64,000 bases of DNA from Alphaproteobacteria bacterium (lineage in GTDB: Bacteria; Pseudomonadota; Alphaproteobacteria; Rs-D84). Made by a program: the position numbers and the translations under genes. The DNA is taken from positions 241,506-305,505 of the forward strand of contig WRCC01000001.1 of NCBI GenBank assembly GCA_009784235.1, in the 5' to 3' direction. Each line of letters begins with the position of its first letter. Within the stretch, counting starts at the first letter, position 1. The notes beneath the pieces were generated by a model. It was not told the origin of the DNA, did not search any database, and saw only the letters and a program-made list of their open reading frames with translations. Of the stretch, positions 9,373 through 17,537 are shown one piece after another.

Positions 9373-9664
9373 TGGTGGGTGTTACAGGATTCGAACCTGT
9401 GACCCAGTGATTACTTTACCACTTCGTCTTTCGGCGCCCCTTGCGGGTTCGTGGTCTGGACCATGTCTTTATCCCATTGGGATAGTCGGTGTATGGCCTC
9501 TACACTCGGTTTTTCAACCTAGCTCGGCGTTACCACGTCTTGCGACAGAGGATTCACCGAATTAGCCGACTTTTCATTTCAGAATTACTTCTGAACGCTC
9601 CTAATTTCCGGATATTGTGCCGGAAGCCAAAAGTCACTTGCTCTACCAACTGAGCTAAACACCC
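9373..9664 (-). tRNA. tRNA-Lys(UUU), interrupted in the anticodon loop by a group I intron (exons 9630-9664 and 9373-9413)
   Basis: Reverse complement exons GGGTGTTTAGCTCAGTTGGTAGAGCAAGTGACTTT + TAATCACTGGGTCACAGGTTCGAATCCTGTAACACCCACCA form a canonical tRNA. Confidence 0.93.
9414..9629 (-). other. Group I self-splicing intron (~216 nt, no ORF)
   Basis: Core elements: AATTCGGTGAATCC (P/Q-like), GGTAACGCCGAGCTA, CCGACTATCCCAATGGGATAAAGACATGGTCC (P8 hairpin TCCC-AAT-GGGA, P7 GACTAT/ATGGTC), P3 AGTCGG/CCGACT; terminal G. Confidence 0.92.
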
Positions 9665-9814
9665 AAGAAAGGTGTGATGTAGATTTTGATGTAGATATGA
9701 TGTAGATTTTAACATCAAACCAAATCAAATTCAATCATCTTTCAGAGCGGTGCGCTTTTCTTGAAAAAGCATTTTTGTTCAGATAAATAGCGCTCTGTAG
9801 CCATTTATCGTCTT

Positions 9815-9875
9815 TGGTGGGCGAATAACAATCGCTGTTAAAAGTCACTTGCTCTACCAACTGAGCTAACAACCC
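9815..9875 (-). pseudogene. tRNA-Lys-like fragment: intact 5' half through anticodon loop, degenerate 3' half ending in CCA
   Basis: rc GGGTTGTTAGCTCAGTTGGTAGAGCAAGTGACTTTTAACAGCGATTGTTATTCGCCCACCA; no T-arm. Confidence 0.7.
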
Positions 9876-9926
9876 GGGACATACGTCCGGCGTGCATTAT
9901 TACCTATGACGGCGATAAAGTCAAAT

Positions 9927-9956
9927 AAAAAAATGCCCCGGTCGGGGCATTTTTAT
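9927..9956. terminator. Bidirectional terminator
   Basis: aaaaaaatgccccggtcggggcattttta. Confidence 0.75.
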
Positions 9957-10588
9957 TATCTGGAATAATATTCCACAACCAAATCCGGTTGCATTTGGAT
10001 TGGATACGGAACATCTTCGAATGCCGGCACGCGGACGTATGTGGCCGTGAAATCGCCCGAATTAACGCGGACATAGTCACAGAAATCGCGTTCCGCGGAT
10101 TCCAGCGACAAAACAACCAACGGCATTTGTTTTGCGGTATCGCCCAGCGTAATCACGTCTTCGGGTTTAACCTGGTACGATGCAATTTTGACTTTTTTAC
10201 CATTAACAAATACGTGGCCGTGGCTGATTAATTGACGTGCAGAAAAAACCGTCGGCGCGAATTTCGCACGGTATATAACAGCGTCCAAGCGACGTTCCAG
10301 CAAACCAATCATGTTCTGGGTTGCTTCGCCTTTCATATTGGTGGCTTCGTCATAATATTTGTGGAATTTCTTTTCGCCGATATTTCCGTAATAACCTTTC
10401 AGCAATTGTTTCGCACGCAACTGTTTGCCGTAATCCGACAAGTTGCCGGCGCGGGCCGTCGGACCGTGTTGACCCGGTTTATATTTACGTTTGTTAAACG
10501 GAGATTTAGCTTGGCCCCACAGGTTCACGCCCCAGTGACGACCGATTTTCAATTTCTTGGTATTGCGCTTTGCGCCCATTCTTGCCAT
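9956..10588 (-). CDS. rpsD: 30S ribosomal protein S4
   Basis: MARMGAKRNTKKLKIGRHWGVNLWG.. RRLDAVIYRAKFAPTVFSARQLISHGHVFVNGKKV. Confidence 0.97.
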   Translation of the reverse strand: MARMGAKRNTKKLKIGRHWGVNLWGQAKSPFNKRKYKPGQHGPTARAGNLSDYGKQLRAKQLLKGYYGNIGEKKFHKYYDEATNMKGEATQNMIGLLERRLDAVIYRAKFAPTVFSARQLISHGHVFVNGKKVKIASYQVKPEDVITLGDTAKQMPLVVLSLESAERDFCDYVRVNSGDFTATYVRVPAFEDVPYPIQMQPDLVVEYYSR

Positions 10589-10761
10589 GGTATTTTCCTT
10601 TGGTTTTGCTGTGTAGGGGCGCGCATTCGCGCCCTGGGCGCAAGTATGCGTCCCTATGGCCAAACGTTTTACTGAAACCTTATCTCTGACAAGACCAAGG
10701 GACATTGTCGATTATTCAGTTCAGATTGTCCGGCTGAAAATTTTTGCGTTTGCAAAAATCT

Positions 10762-10837
10762 TGGTGACCCCAGCGGGAGTCGAACCCGCGTTCTCGCCTT
10801 GAAAGGGCGGTGTCCTAGGCCTCTAGACGATGGGGCC
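10762..10837 (-). tRNA. tRNA-Glu(UUC)
   Basis: rc GGCCCCATCGTCTAGAGGCCTAGGACACCGCCCTTTCAAGGCGAGAACGCGGGTTCGACTCCCGCTGGGGTCACCA. Confidence 0.95.
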
Positions 10838-10868
10838 GGAAAGTATGCTGTTGCCACTTATCAAAAAG

Positions 10869-10945
10869 TGGCGGGATTGACGGGGCTCGAACCCGCGGCC
10901 TTCTGCGTGACAGGCAGACGCTCTAACCAACTGAGCTACAACCCC
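10869..10945 (-). tRNA. tRNA-Asp(GUC)
   Basis: rc GGGGTTGTAGCTCAGTTGGTTAGAGCGTCTGCCTGTCACGCAGAAGGCCGCGGGTTCGAGCCCCGTCAATCCCGCCA. Confidence 0.95.
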
Positions 10946-10980
10946 AGCGCGGCACATATTATACTATGTTTTTCCAGAAA

Positions 10981-11730
10981 TCAAGGATTTTTTATTTTTA
11001 TTATGAAAGAGTTTAGTATTCCTGCAATAGCGGCGCTATTACTAGAAAAAACAACTGTACCATCATCAAAAGTAGCTTTCCAAATATTAGGTTTCATTTT
11101 CATTAGCGCTGAGTCATACAAGTCTTTTTTGGCTGTGTAAATCTCTACCTTTCTATTTGCGAGCAACAAACATTTAGACTGATTTCCTGATTTCTTTTGC
11201 AAATTTTTCGATTTATAATTACCTTCATTATACGAGGATAAAAATAAGGCATCATCCGGAAAGTTAATAATAGTTTTATCTTTGAGGGTATATAAAAAAT
11301 CAATCATTGCAGATTTTGCTTCGCTTGCATATCCTTGCCTTTGGTAATCAGGAGAAATAAGTTGCCCAGAATGCCCAATTAAGTCACTATTAACACCATC
11401 TCTGGTTATGACTTTGGCAGATATCAAGGTTATACCAATCAATTTGCCGGATTTCTTTTCTTTCACCGCAAACCAAAATGACTTTCGTGGATTTTCACAT
11501 TTTCTACGTTCTGCACCCGTCATAAATTTCTGAACACTTTCTTCAAACGGATATTTAAACATATCAAAATTACAAATCCAGGATTCTTCTGAAAGTTCGC
11601 TGCTTGAGGGCCAGTATTTTAACAAATCCAAAGTATCTGACTTTGCTGTTTCCTTCACAACTTCCAACAGTGCCGCATAATCGGATGGAGCAAAATCAAC
11701 CAGAAGCAATCTTAGAGTTTCAATCTTCAT
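10981..11730 (-). CDS. GNAT-family N-acetyltransferase
   Basis: MKIETLRLLLVDFAPSDYAAL.. SPDYQRQGYASEAKSAMIDFLY. Confidence 0.8.
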   Translation of the reverse strand: MKIETLRLLLVDFAPSDYAALLEVVKETAKSDTLDLLKYWPSSSELSEESWICNFDMFKYPFEESVQKFMTGAERRKCENPRKSFWFAVKEKKSGKLIGITLISAKVITRDGVNSDLIGHSGQLISPDYQRQGYASEAKSAMIDFLYTLKDKTIINFPDDALFLSSYNEGNYKSKNLQKKSGNQSKCLLLANRKVEIYTAKKDLYDSALMKMKPNIWKATFDDGTVVFSSNSAAIAGILNSFIIKIKNP

Positions 11731-12410
11731 TTTTCATTAATCGCACCATAAGAACATATTGCAAGACCTTTGTAGGCGGCCCACATTTTATCACCGTAAC
11801 AAAAATGCCACCATTCACCGGGATAATTCACAAGCCCCACAGACGTCAAAGCATTCAATAAAATTTTACGATTTTTCATTGATTCCGGCGAAATGCCTTT
11901 GGCTTTTGTATACGTATAATCATTCTTTTGCGAGTATTTTGTACCCATATCATAATCAATGCCATTTTTATCACAAAGAGAAATATCCACAGCACCACCC
12001 GTTTGATGTCCACCGAATCCATTACGTGGGTCAGCGCAAAAGCTCTTTGTTAATTTGATGAGTTGATCCTCTGACATAGAAGGATTTTCTTGCTTGTTTC
12101 GTGCGTACTCTCTGTCCCACAAATATTTCTGTTCCTCCACTGAGCGAAAGGCTGAATATATTTTAAAATGATGGTTTTGTGGAAGCTTGTCAATAGCATA
12201 CAAAAGCTTTTTATATACATTGTTTCTAAGAAAAATCTTTGGGGCATCAATTAATTTACCACCAAAAAAAAATCTAGAATCCTGTTTTATATCAACCAAA
12301 GGTTCATGATTTTCAATAATTTGTACAGAATTCACCACCCCAGCTGGAATCGTTTTTCTGAGCCCTATTAGATACATTGAATGAAGAAAAATATCTTTGC
12401 GAGTTTTCAT
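11727..12410 (-). CDS. D-alanyl-D-alanine dipeptidase (M15D, VanX-like)
   Basis: SAFRSVEEQKYLWDREY, HQTGGAVDISL, YPGEWWHFCYGDKMWA. Confidence 0.88.
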   Translation of the reverse strand: MKTRKDIFLHSMYLIGLRKTIPAGVVNSVQIIENHEPLVDIKQDSRFFFGGKLIDAPKIFLRNNVYKKLLYAIDKLPQNHHFKIYSAFRSVEEQKYLWDREYARNKQENPSMSEDQLIKLTKSFCADPRNGFGGHQTGGAVDISLCDKNGIDYDMGTKYSQKNDYTYTKAKGISPESMKNRKILLNALTSVGLVNYPGEWWHFCYGDKMWAAYKGLAICSYGAINEK

Positions 12411-12480
12411 AGAACTACCTTTTATGTGATAGATTGTATCAAAAGATAACTGAAAGTCCAATATTATGTGTTTCTGAGGA

Positions 12481-13905
12481 TTAACCTAAAACATTATTCT
12501 TTTGATACCGATACAGTTCGGACATCACGAAATTGAACAGTTTGTGTTCAGTGTCGTTGCCTGATATCTTGCGGTTGCCCAGCATATACGGTATTGCCGA
12601 TGACATAATAAAGCGGGTCATATATTCCAATACTTGAATTTCTTCCAATTGGGATAATTTTCGTGGTGAGCCGATTATTCTGAATACTTCATTTTTAACG
12701 TTGGTTTCGATTTTCTTCATAACCATGTCCAGCAATTCCGGCGGATACGACCGCAAATCCAATTTCGGAAATCCATCCAGCAGTGATTCAATACCAACCA
12801 GGTCATGATTATACAGCACGTTCCATCCTACCCGTTCAAATAATTCACCGACATATCCACAAATCATAGTGTTATATTGATGAATGCCCTGTTCATGATG
12901 TTCGATGATTTCCGCATCGCTTTTTTCGCCGGGTTTCAAATGACGCAGCGTTTCATAGCGACCATGTGTCTGACGTTCGAAATCCAGAAACGTGCGGATT
13001 TGGCATATTATTTCCATCGGAACCGGCGCATCTGGTGTGCCGATGTTCAAGATAATCTTTGCATCGCGGTAATTTCGCGAAGATGTGACGTCATAGAATT
13101 TGTCGCGGACTTCGATAACTTTGTCCGGCATTGCGGATATTATTCCGTTGATGAATTTGCGAACTTGGGGCAATACGTCAAACAAGCACTTTATGCGATA
13201 TACATCGCGCAGCCGGTGCTGGGGCCGCACGATTTTATCCAATTCACGGACCAATTCGACGGCGATTTTTTCATGCCCGCGACCAATGATTTTAAGGACT
13301 TCTTCGGCGGCATTCGTCGTGTATTTTTCTGCGAACGCATTTCGGATTTTATCCGCGATTGCATTTGCGGATGCATCGGATGAACGCATGCTTATCACAC
13401 GCGTTGCGGCATCCACGACTTCATCGACATATTTTCCGTAATATCGGCCGGTGGTTATTTTGTCCATCGCACGGACGACTTTCTTTTGTGAACCAATGAT
13501 AACAGTAACTATGCTGGACACAGACAGCTTTACATTATTCGCAGAATCAAATTGAAAAAATTGATTGCGCATCGGGTCGCCGTCCAAACGATGTTGAACC
13601 AAGTATGTTTGCCCGGGATTGATGTCGATTATTTTTATAGGCGCGTCGCTCATATCACCGGTATGTGGGTCATATTTATATGCGGGGGCCTTTGGCGCAG
13701 ACAAATATTTGCCCAATACATAGAATACTTCGCGGAAATGTTTCATGCCGTCGGAATACAGGCGCAGCATATAATCACGCGTGTCGGCATCTATGCGCCG
13801 GTCCAGAAATGCTTGCTCTATTTCGGCCAGATTTTTTGCATCAGACCCGTTCCATTCGGTTATTGCAATCGGATTGCCTTCGAAATCAGTATCGTTTTTC
13901 TTCAT
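12481..13905 (-). CDS. Divergent RelA/SpoT-like nucleotidyltransferase-domain protein
   Basis: Order RLRDVYRIKCLFDVL ... VRDKFYDVTSSRNYRDAKIILNIG ... MEIICQIRT resembles (p)ppGpp synthetase domains. Confidence 0.5.
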   Translation of the reverse strand: MKKNDTDFEGNPIAITEWNGSDAKNLAEIEQAFLDRRIDADTRDYMLRLYSDGMKHFREVFYVLGKYLSAPKAPAYKYDPHTGDMSDAPIKIIDINPGQTYLVQHRLDGDPMRNQFFQFDSANNVKLSVSSIVTVIIGSQKKVVRAMDKITTGRYYGKYVDEVVDAATRVISMRSSDASANAIADKIRNAFAEKYTTNAAEEVLKIIGRGHEKIAVELVRELDKIVRPQHRLRDVYRIKCLFDVLPQVRKFINGIISAMPDKVIEVRDKFYDVTSSRNYRDAKIILNIGTPDAPVPMEIICQIRTFLDFERQTHGRYETLRHLKPGEKSDAEIIEHHEQGIHQYNTMICGYVGELFERVGWNVLYNHDLVGIESLLDGFPKLDLRSYPPELLDMVMKKIETNVKNEVFRIIGSPRKLSQLEEIQVLEYMTRFIMSSAIPYMLGNRKISGNDTEHKLFNFVMSELYRYQKNNVLG

Positions 13906-14060
13906 AGTTGCCGAAATATAACCAAATTAACATTAATTGTCCAATGTTAAATTTTGGGAATACTCTCATGGGCATATCATCCTGTTGCTTTAACATTGGT
14001 AATGGCCGAACCTGGGGCCATCCCCAGAATTATGGGCATATTAACAAAGGAGAGAATAAA

Positions 14061-14576
14061 ATGGATATAAACAAAATATTGCAAGGATTCAAGGATATCG
14101 CGGACAGCCAGACATTGCTGCAAGAAGAAGCGATGGTGGTTATGCATGATATGAATCTGCAAGGGCTGAAACGCAAGCACCGACATTATTCCCGCATGTT
14201 TCACAAACATTGCGTATGCATCGATAATTTCGCCCAGGATTATGGTATGAAAGTATCAAAACCAGCACTGAAAGGCGGATACAAAGCAAAAGATTTGAAA
14301 GACCATTTCAACAAAATGATTGCTTTGCTGGAAAAGGATTTGGATGCGCTGAAAAAATTAAATTTCGCGTTTATCCAGGCATGCGGCAAACCATATGCTG
14401 ACGGCGAATGCATGATGAAAACCTTGACCAAAATGTGGATGAAGATGAAATTCCGTTGGATGCCGCGCTTTGAATTTACAAAGTGGAGCCCGGAAGACAT
14501 CGTGTCTTGGGACAAATGGTTGCATGATAAAATCCGCTGTGAAGAATTGGAACACAAATATCACGAAGAGCATTAA
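14061..14576 (+). CDS. Hypothetical helical protein
   Basis: MDINKILQGFKDIADSQ..; RBS ggagag; terminator downstream. Confidence 0.65.
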   Translation: MDINKILQGFKDIADSQTLLQEEAMVVMHDMNLQGLKRKHRHYSRMFHKHCVCIDNFAQDYGMKVSKPALKGGYKAKDLKDHFNKMIALLEKDLDALKKLNFAFIQACGKPYADGECMMKTLTKMWMKMKFRWMPRFEFTKWSPEDIVSWDKWLHDKIRCEELEHKYHEEH

Positions 14577-14606
14577 AAAAATCCGCGCATCGCGCGGATT
14601 TTTTAT
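14573..14606. terminator. Terminator hairpin
   Basis: aaaaaaatccgcgcatcgcgcggattttttatt. Confidence 0.8.
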
Positions 14607-14616
14607 TAACAACTTA

Positions 14617-15303
14617 TTATCGTGCTTTATTATTGATTCTGAATCCCAAACCAACCAATCCATACGGAACTGGCTTTCTTGCGGACATGCCATCGGACAA
14701 GCCACCTTCCACGCGTACGCAAATGCCGCCGAATTTGTTTTGATAAACAGGAATATTTGCGCCCAATCCGACAGAATAATAAAATGATTCTTTCTTGTCG
14801 ACATCAACTCTGTATGTCCATGCGCCACCAGATACGGCTTCTCCGTTGATTTCTTCTCCGCGTCTTGAAAAAGACATTCCTGCACGCGCAATGGCTTCAA
14901 CGCTGATGTTGGCCAGTTTTGTCTGATATTCTTGGGCCGCATTTATACCAAACGTAAACATGCTTTCGGTCGCATAACGATGTTCATTCATCGAAGAAAG
15001 AAAACCAGTATTTGGATGGAATGTGTTTTTCGAAACTTCGCTGTAACCTGCGCTAAGACCCAGGCTTGTTGAAAATCTGGAATTATCGTTTTTCAAACGT
15101 CCTTTTACATCAAACATCATAATTGTTGGGCATCTTTGCACAAATCCGCCATTGGCGCTGGTACCAACACCCATATTCAAATCAACAGATTCAATCAAAG
15201 GGCGATTATTTGTATCTTGTTTATCTTGGGACTTTGCTTTGAACGGCACTGCTGCAACCAGTGCGGTCAGGGCCAGAGTTTTAAATTTATTTATTTTTGA
15301 CAT
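14617..15303 (-). CDS. Outer-membrane beta-barrel protein
   Basis: Signal peptide MSKINKFKTLALTALVAAVPFKAKSQ; beta-strand pattern; C-term GLVGLGFRINNKAR. Confidence 0.65.
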   Translation of the reverse strand: MSKINKFKTLALTALVAAVPFKAKSQDKQDTNNRPLIESVDLNMGVGTSANGGFVQRCPTIMMFDVKGRLKNDNSRFSTSLGLSAGYSEVSKNTFHPNTGFLSSMNEHRYATESMFTFGINAAQEYQTKLANISVEAIARAGMSFSRRGEEINGEAVSGGAWTYRVDVDKKESFYYSVGLGANIPVYQNKFGGICVRVEGGLSDGMSARKPVPYGLVGLGFRINNKAR

Positions 15304-15468
15304 AGCTTTTCCTTTTGTTTTTATGGAACTCGCATGCATTTTATAGTGGTAATATATTATTTGTCAAATACAAAATGGTTATTTTCCTGATAAGATGACA
15401 GAAAGAAATTTATTTTTGGCAACTATGTGATTAAAGTCATTGTTAAGCAAATAATGTGGGGGTTAGTT

Positions 15469-17082
15469 GTGCAAAAATTCATACCATTTATTTTTATTTT
15501 ATCCATTTTTTTCAGTATTCCGGCGACATATGCGAACACATGTCCGGCATTTGATGCCGCGACCGGAAATACGGCGACATCGCCGAATCCGCTGGCGCTG
15601 ACGTGGGTGGCGGGCATGGTATGCAATGTTCCAGCGACGCAAACATTCACCGATGAATTGGGCACTTATACATTTGATTCCACATGTTATATGAATTGCG
15701 CCACGAACCAAGTCATGTCGGACAGCGTCTGTTTTGCAAATACTGGCGCACCTGGATTCCGGACCACTGGTATTGGGACACCGCCAACCGGCGCAGCGGC
15801 GCCAACGTGTCCGGTATATGAAGCCCAGCCGGGGCATTCGATATTCTTTTCTTATAATAATTCGTGTGAATGGGCGTTCAGCTGTGCAAATGGTTCGGCC
15901 AGCAATAATCAATGTCCCGCGAACATGCACTGGAATCGGGTAACTGGCAGATGTTCTTCCCCAGAGACGGCAAAGTGCCCGATACCATTCACGCGGGCAT
16001 GTACACCCCCTTCTGGCTCGAATGCTACCGCTGGTACCCAAACATGTTTCCAAGGAACCACCGCGGCACACTGCGGACCGTGTATAGTGACTGCTTGTGC
16101 CAGTGGATATGTTATACCCGTAATAGGCAGGTCTTTCGCTTGTGCCCCGTGTCCAGTTGGAATGGGGGGCCAACAACTATTATCAACAACAGGACAGTGT
16201 TTTGATGCGGATTACTCGTATATTAAAGCTAAACCGTGCGGGCCCGCAAACTCTGTGGGCGTACAAGCATGCAATCAAGCAGGAACGATATGTGCGGCTG
16301 AATGTGTTTGGAACTGCAAGCCTGGATATCGCAGGAGTGGAGACAGCTGTACTCTTGGCACTGGCACATGGGTACAACCGTGTATGAGATGGTTGGAATG
16401 GACGATTACTCACAACACAAATATCTTGCGTTCAGGCTCAATCCCTAGTAACGCCACAAGCAATCAAACATGCACTTCGGCCGGATGTGGCGATTGTACG
16501 ATTATAACTTGTAACGCTGGATTTTTTCGCGATGGAGACCAATGTATTCAACGCGAAACCTGGAAAGTTGATTGTGCAACGCCACCAAACACCGGTGGGG
16601 TTCAAGCGTGCAATTTCAATGGTACGAGATGCAGCGAATGCCGTGGCGAAGTTTGTGGTGGCGATACAGTCGAATCAACCACCGGCGTGTGCTTTGTACC
16701 GACACAGAATCAGGCATGCGTACCGGCGTTTCCGGAAAATGCCGCGGGAACCCGTCGATGCAACAGCAACGGCACATTGTGCACCGCATGCGAATTCACA
16801 GGATGCCAATCTGGATTTAATTTGGAAAATGGCGAATGTATTGAACCATGTCCGGCCGGTGCATCGACGTTGAATTGTCCACCAGATTGGGAATATATGA
16901 TTACCGAACCACATCCGAATAACTGTAAATTCTTCTACTATTGCTATGACGGCGCACCAGTATGCCAAGGATGCCCAAGTGGAATGCATTGGAGCGCGGA
17001 CCTGGAAACCTGCACATGGCCGGCCAACGCGGGGTGTTGCAATGCATTGTCGAATCCGAATTGCACAGTACCGGGAAGTTGA
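15469..17082 (+). CDS. Secreted Cys-rich protein with peritrophin-A/CBM14-like domains (GTG start)
   Basis: Paralogous to 61823..63406; C-terminal CPPDWEYMITEPHPNNCKFFYYCYDGAPVCQGCPSGMHWSADLETCTWPANAGC fits CBM14 Cys spacing; signal peptide. Confidence 0.8.
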   Translation: MQKFIPFIFILSIFFSIPATYANTCPAFDAATGNTATSPNPLALTWVAGMVCNVPATQTFTDELGTYTFDSTCYMNCATNQVMSDSVCFANTGAPGFRTTGIGTPPTGAAAPTCPVYEAQPGHSIFFSYNNSCEWAFSCANGSASNNQCPANMHWNRVTGRCSSPETAKCPIPFTRACTPPSGSNATAGTQTCFQGTTAAHCGPCIVTACASGYVIPVIGRSFACAPCPVGMGGQQLLSTTGQCFDADYSYIKAKPCGPANSVGVQACNQAGTICAAECVWNCKPGYRRSGDSCTLGTGTWVQPCMRWLEWTITHNTNILRSGSIPSNATSNQTCTSAGCGDCTIITCNAGFFRDGDQCIQRETWKVDCATPPNTGGVQACNFNGTRCSECRGEVCGGDTVESTTGVCFVPTQNQACVPAFPENAAGTRRCNSNGTLCTACEFTGCQSGFNLENGECIEPCPAGASTLNCPPDWEYMITEPHPNNCKFFYYCYDGAPVCQGCPSGMHWSADLETCTWPANAGCCNALSNPNCTVPGS

Positions 17083-17087
17083 TAATC

Positions 17088-17125
17088 AAAAAATAAAATC
17101 CGCCATTTGGCGGATTTTTTATTGG
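17088..17125. terminator. Terminator hairpin
   Basis: aaaatccgccatttggcggattttttatt. Confidence 0.8.
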
Positions 17126-17258
17126 AAAATTTATTCTGGCTGGCTGACCAGTTTCAAACACAATTTTTGTGCCCCTTTAAAACCGACAATGGGAACCTTT
17201 TGGTGCCTTTGGCACCAGAAATAAACTAATATAATCAACGACTTATTTAACGATTCGC

Positions 17259-17287
17259 TTGCATAATTTTGTCGCCAGTGCTATAAT
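17259..17287 (+). promoter_or_regulatory. Sigma70-type promoter of candidate ncRNA
   Basis: TTGCAT-N17-TATAAT. Confidence 0.65.
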
Positions 17288-17293
17288 GAAAAT

Positions 17294-17480
17294 ACGACCT
17301 TCAACGGTCTCTCTCCTCTGGTCGGTATCGAATGCATTACAAACCAGCCCGACAAAGCTGAGCGCACCTTGTAATGCGGCAACGGTAAAACACCTCCTGT
17401 TTTTATACGTTGCGGATACCGACTGGAAAGACCAATGGTCAGGACAAAGGGTCAAGACCCAAATAAACGCTGTGTCTTGA
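17294..17480 (+). ncRNA. Candidate structured RNA (three-way junction), family unknown
   Basis: P1 tggtcggtatc/gataccgactg; P2 gcattacaa/ttgtaatgc; P3 gcaacggtaaaaca/tgtttttatacgttgc; 3' hairpin gggtcaaga/tcttgaccc; own promoter. Confidence 0.55.
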
Positions 17481-17537
17481 CCCCTATGCAGCTTGACATT
17501 GCTGTATCGGCATTTCTATACTATATGGGAAAAAATA

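Larger units (their letters stand above)
3524..9413. mobile_element. Integrated genomic island in tRNA-Lys; direct repeats of the tRNA 3' part at 3524-3564 and 9373-9413
   Basis: 41-bp identical repeat tggtgggtgttacaggattcgaacctgtgacccagtgatta at both ends; tyrosine integrase adjacent to one end; AT-rich cargo. Confidence 0.85.

Noticed and set aside
9275-9565. ORF 9275..9565 (+) with CYRIRTCDPVITLPLRLS
   Set aside because: Translation of antisense tRNA-Lys/intron sequence; spurious.
17294-17480. Calling the structured RNA 6S, SRP, tmRNA or RNase P RNA
   Set aside because: Hallmark sequences of SRP (GGUCAGG..GGAAGGNAGCA), RNase P and tmRNA are absent, and the three-way junction does not clearly fit 6S.
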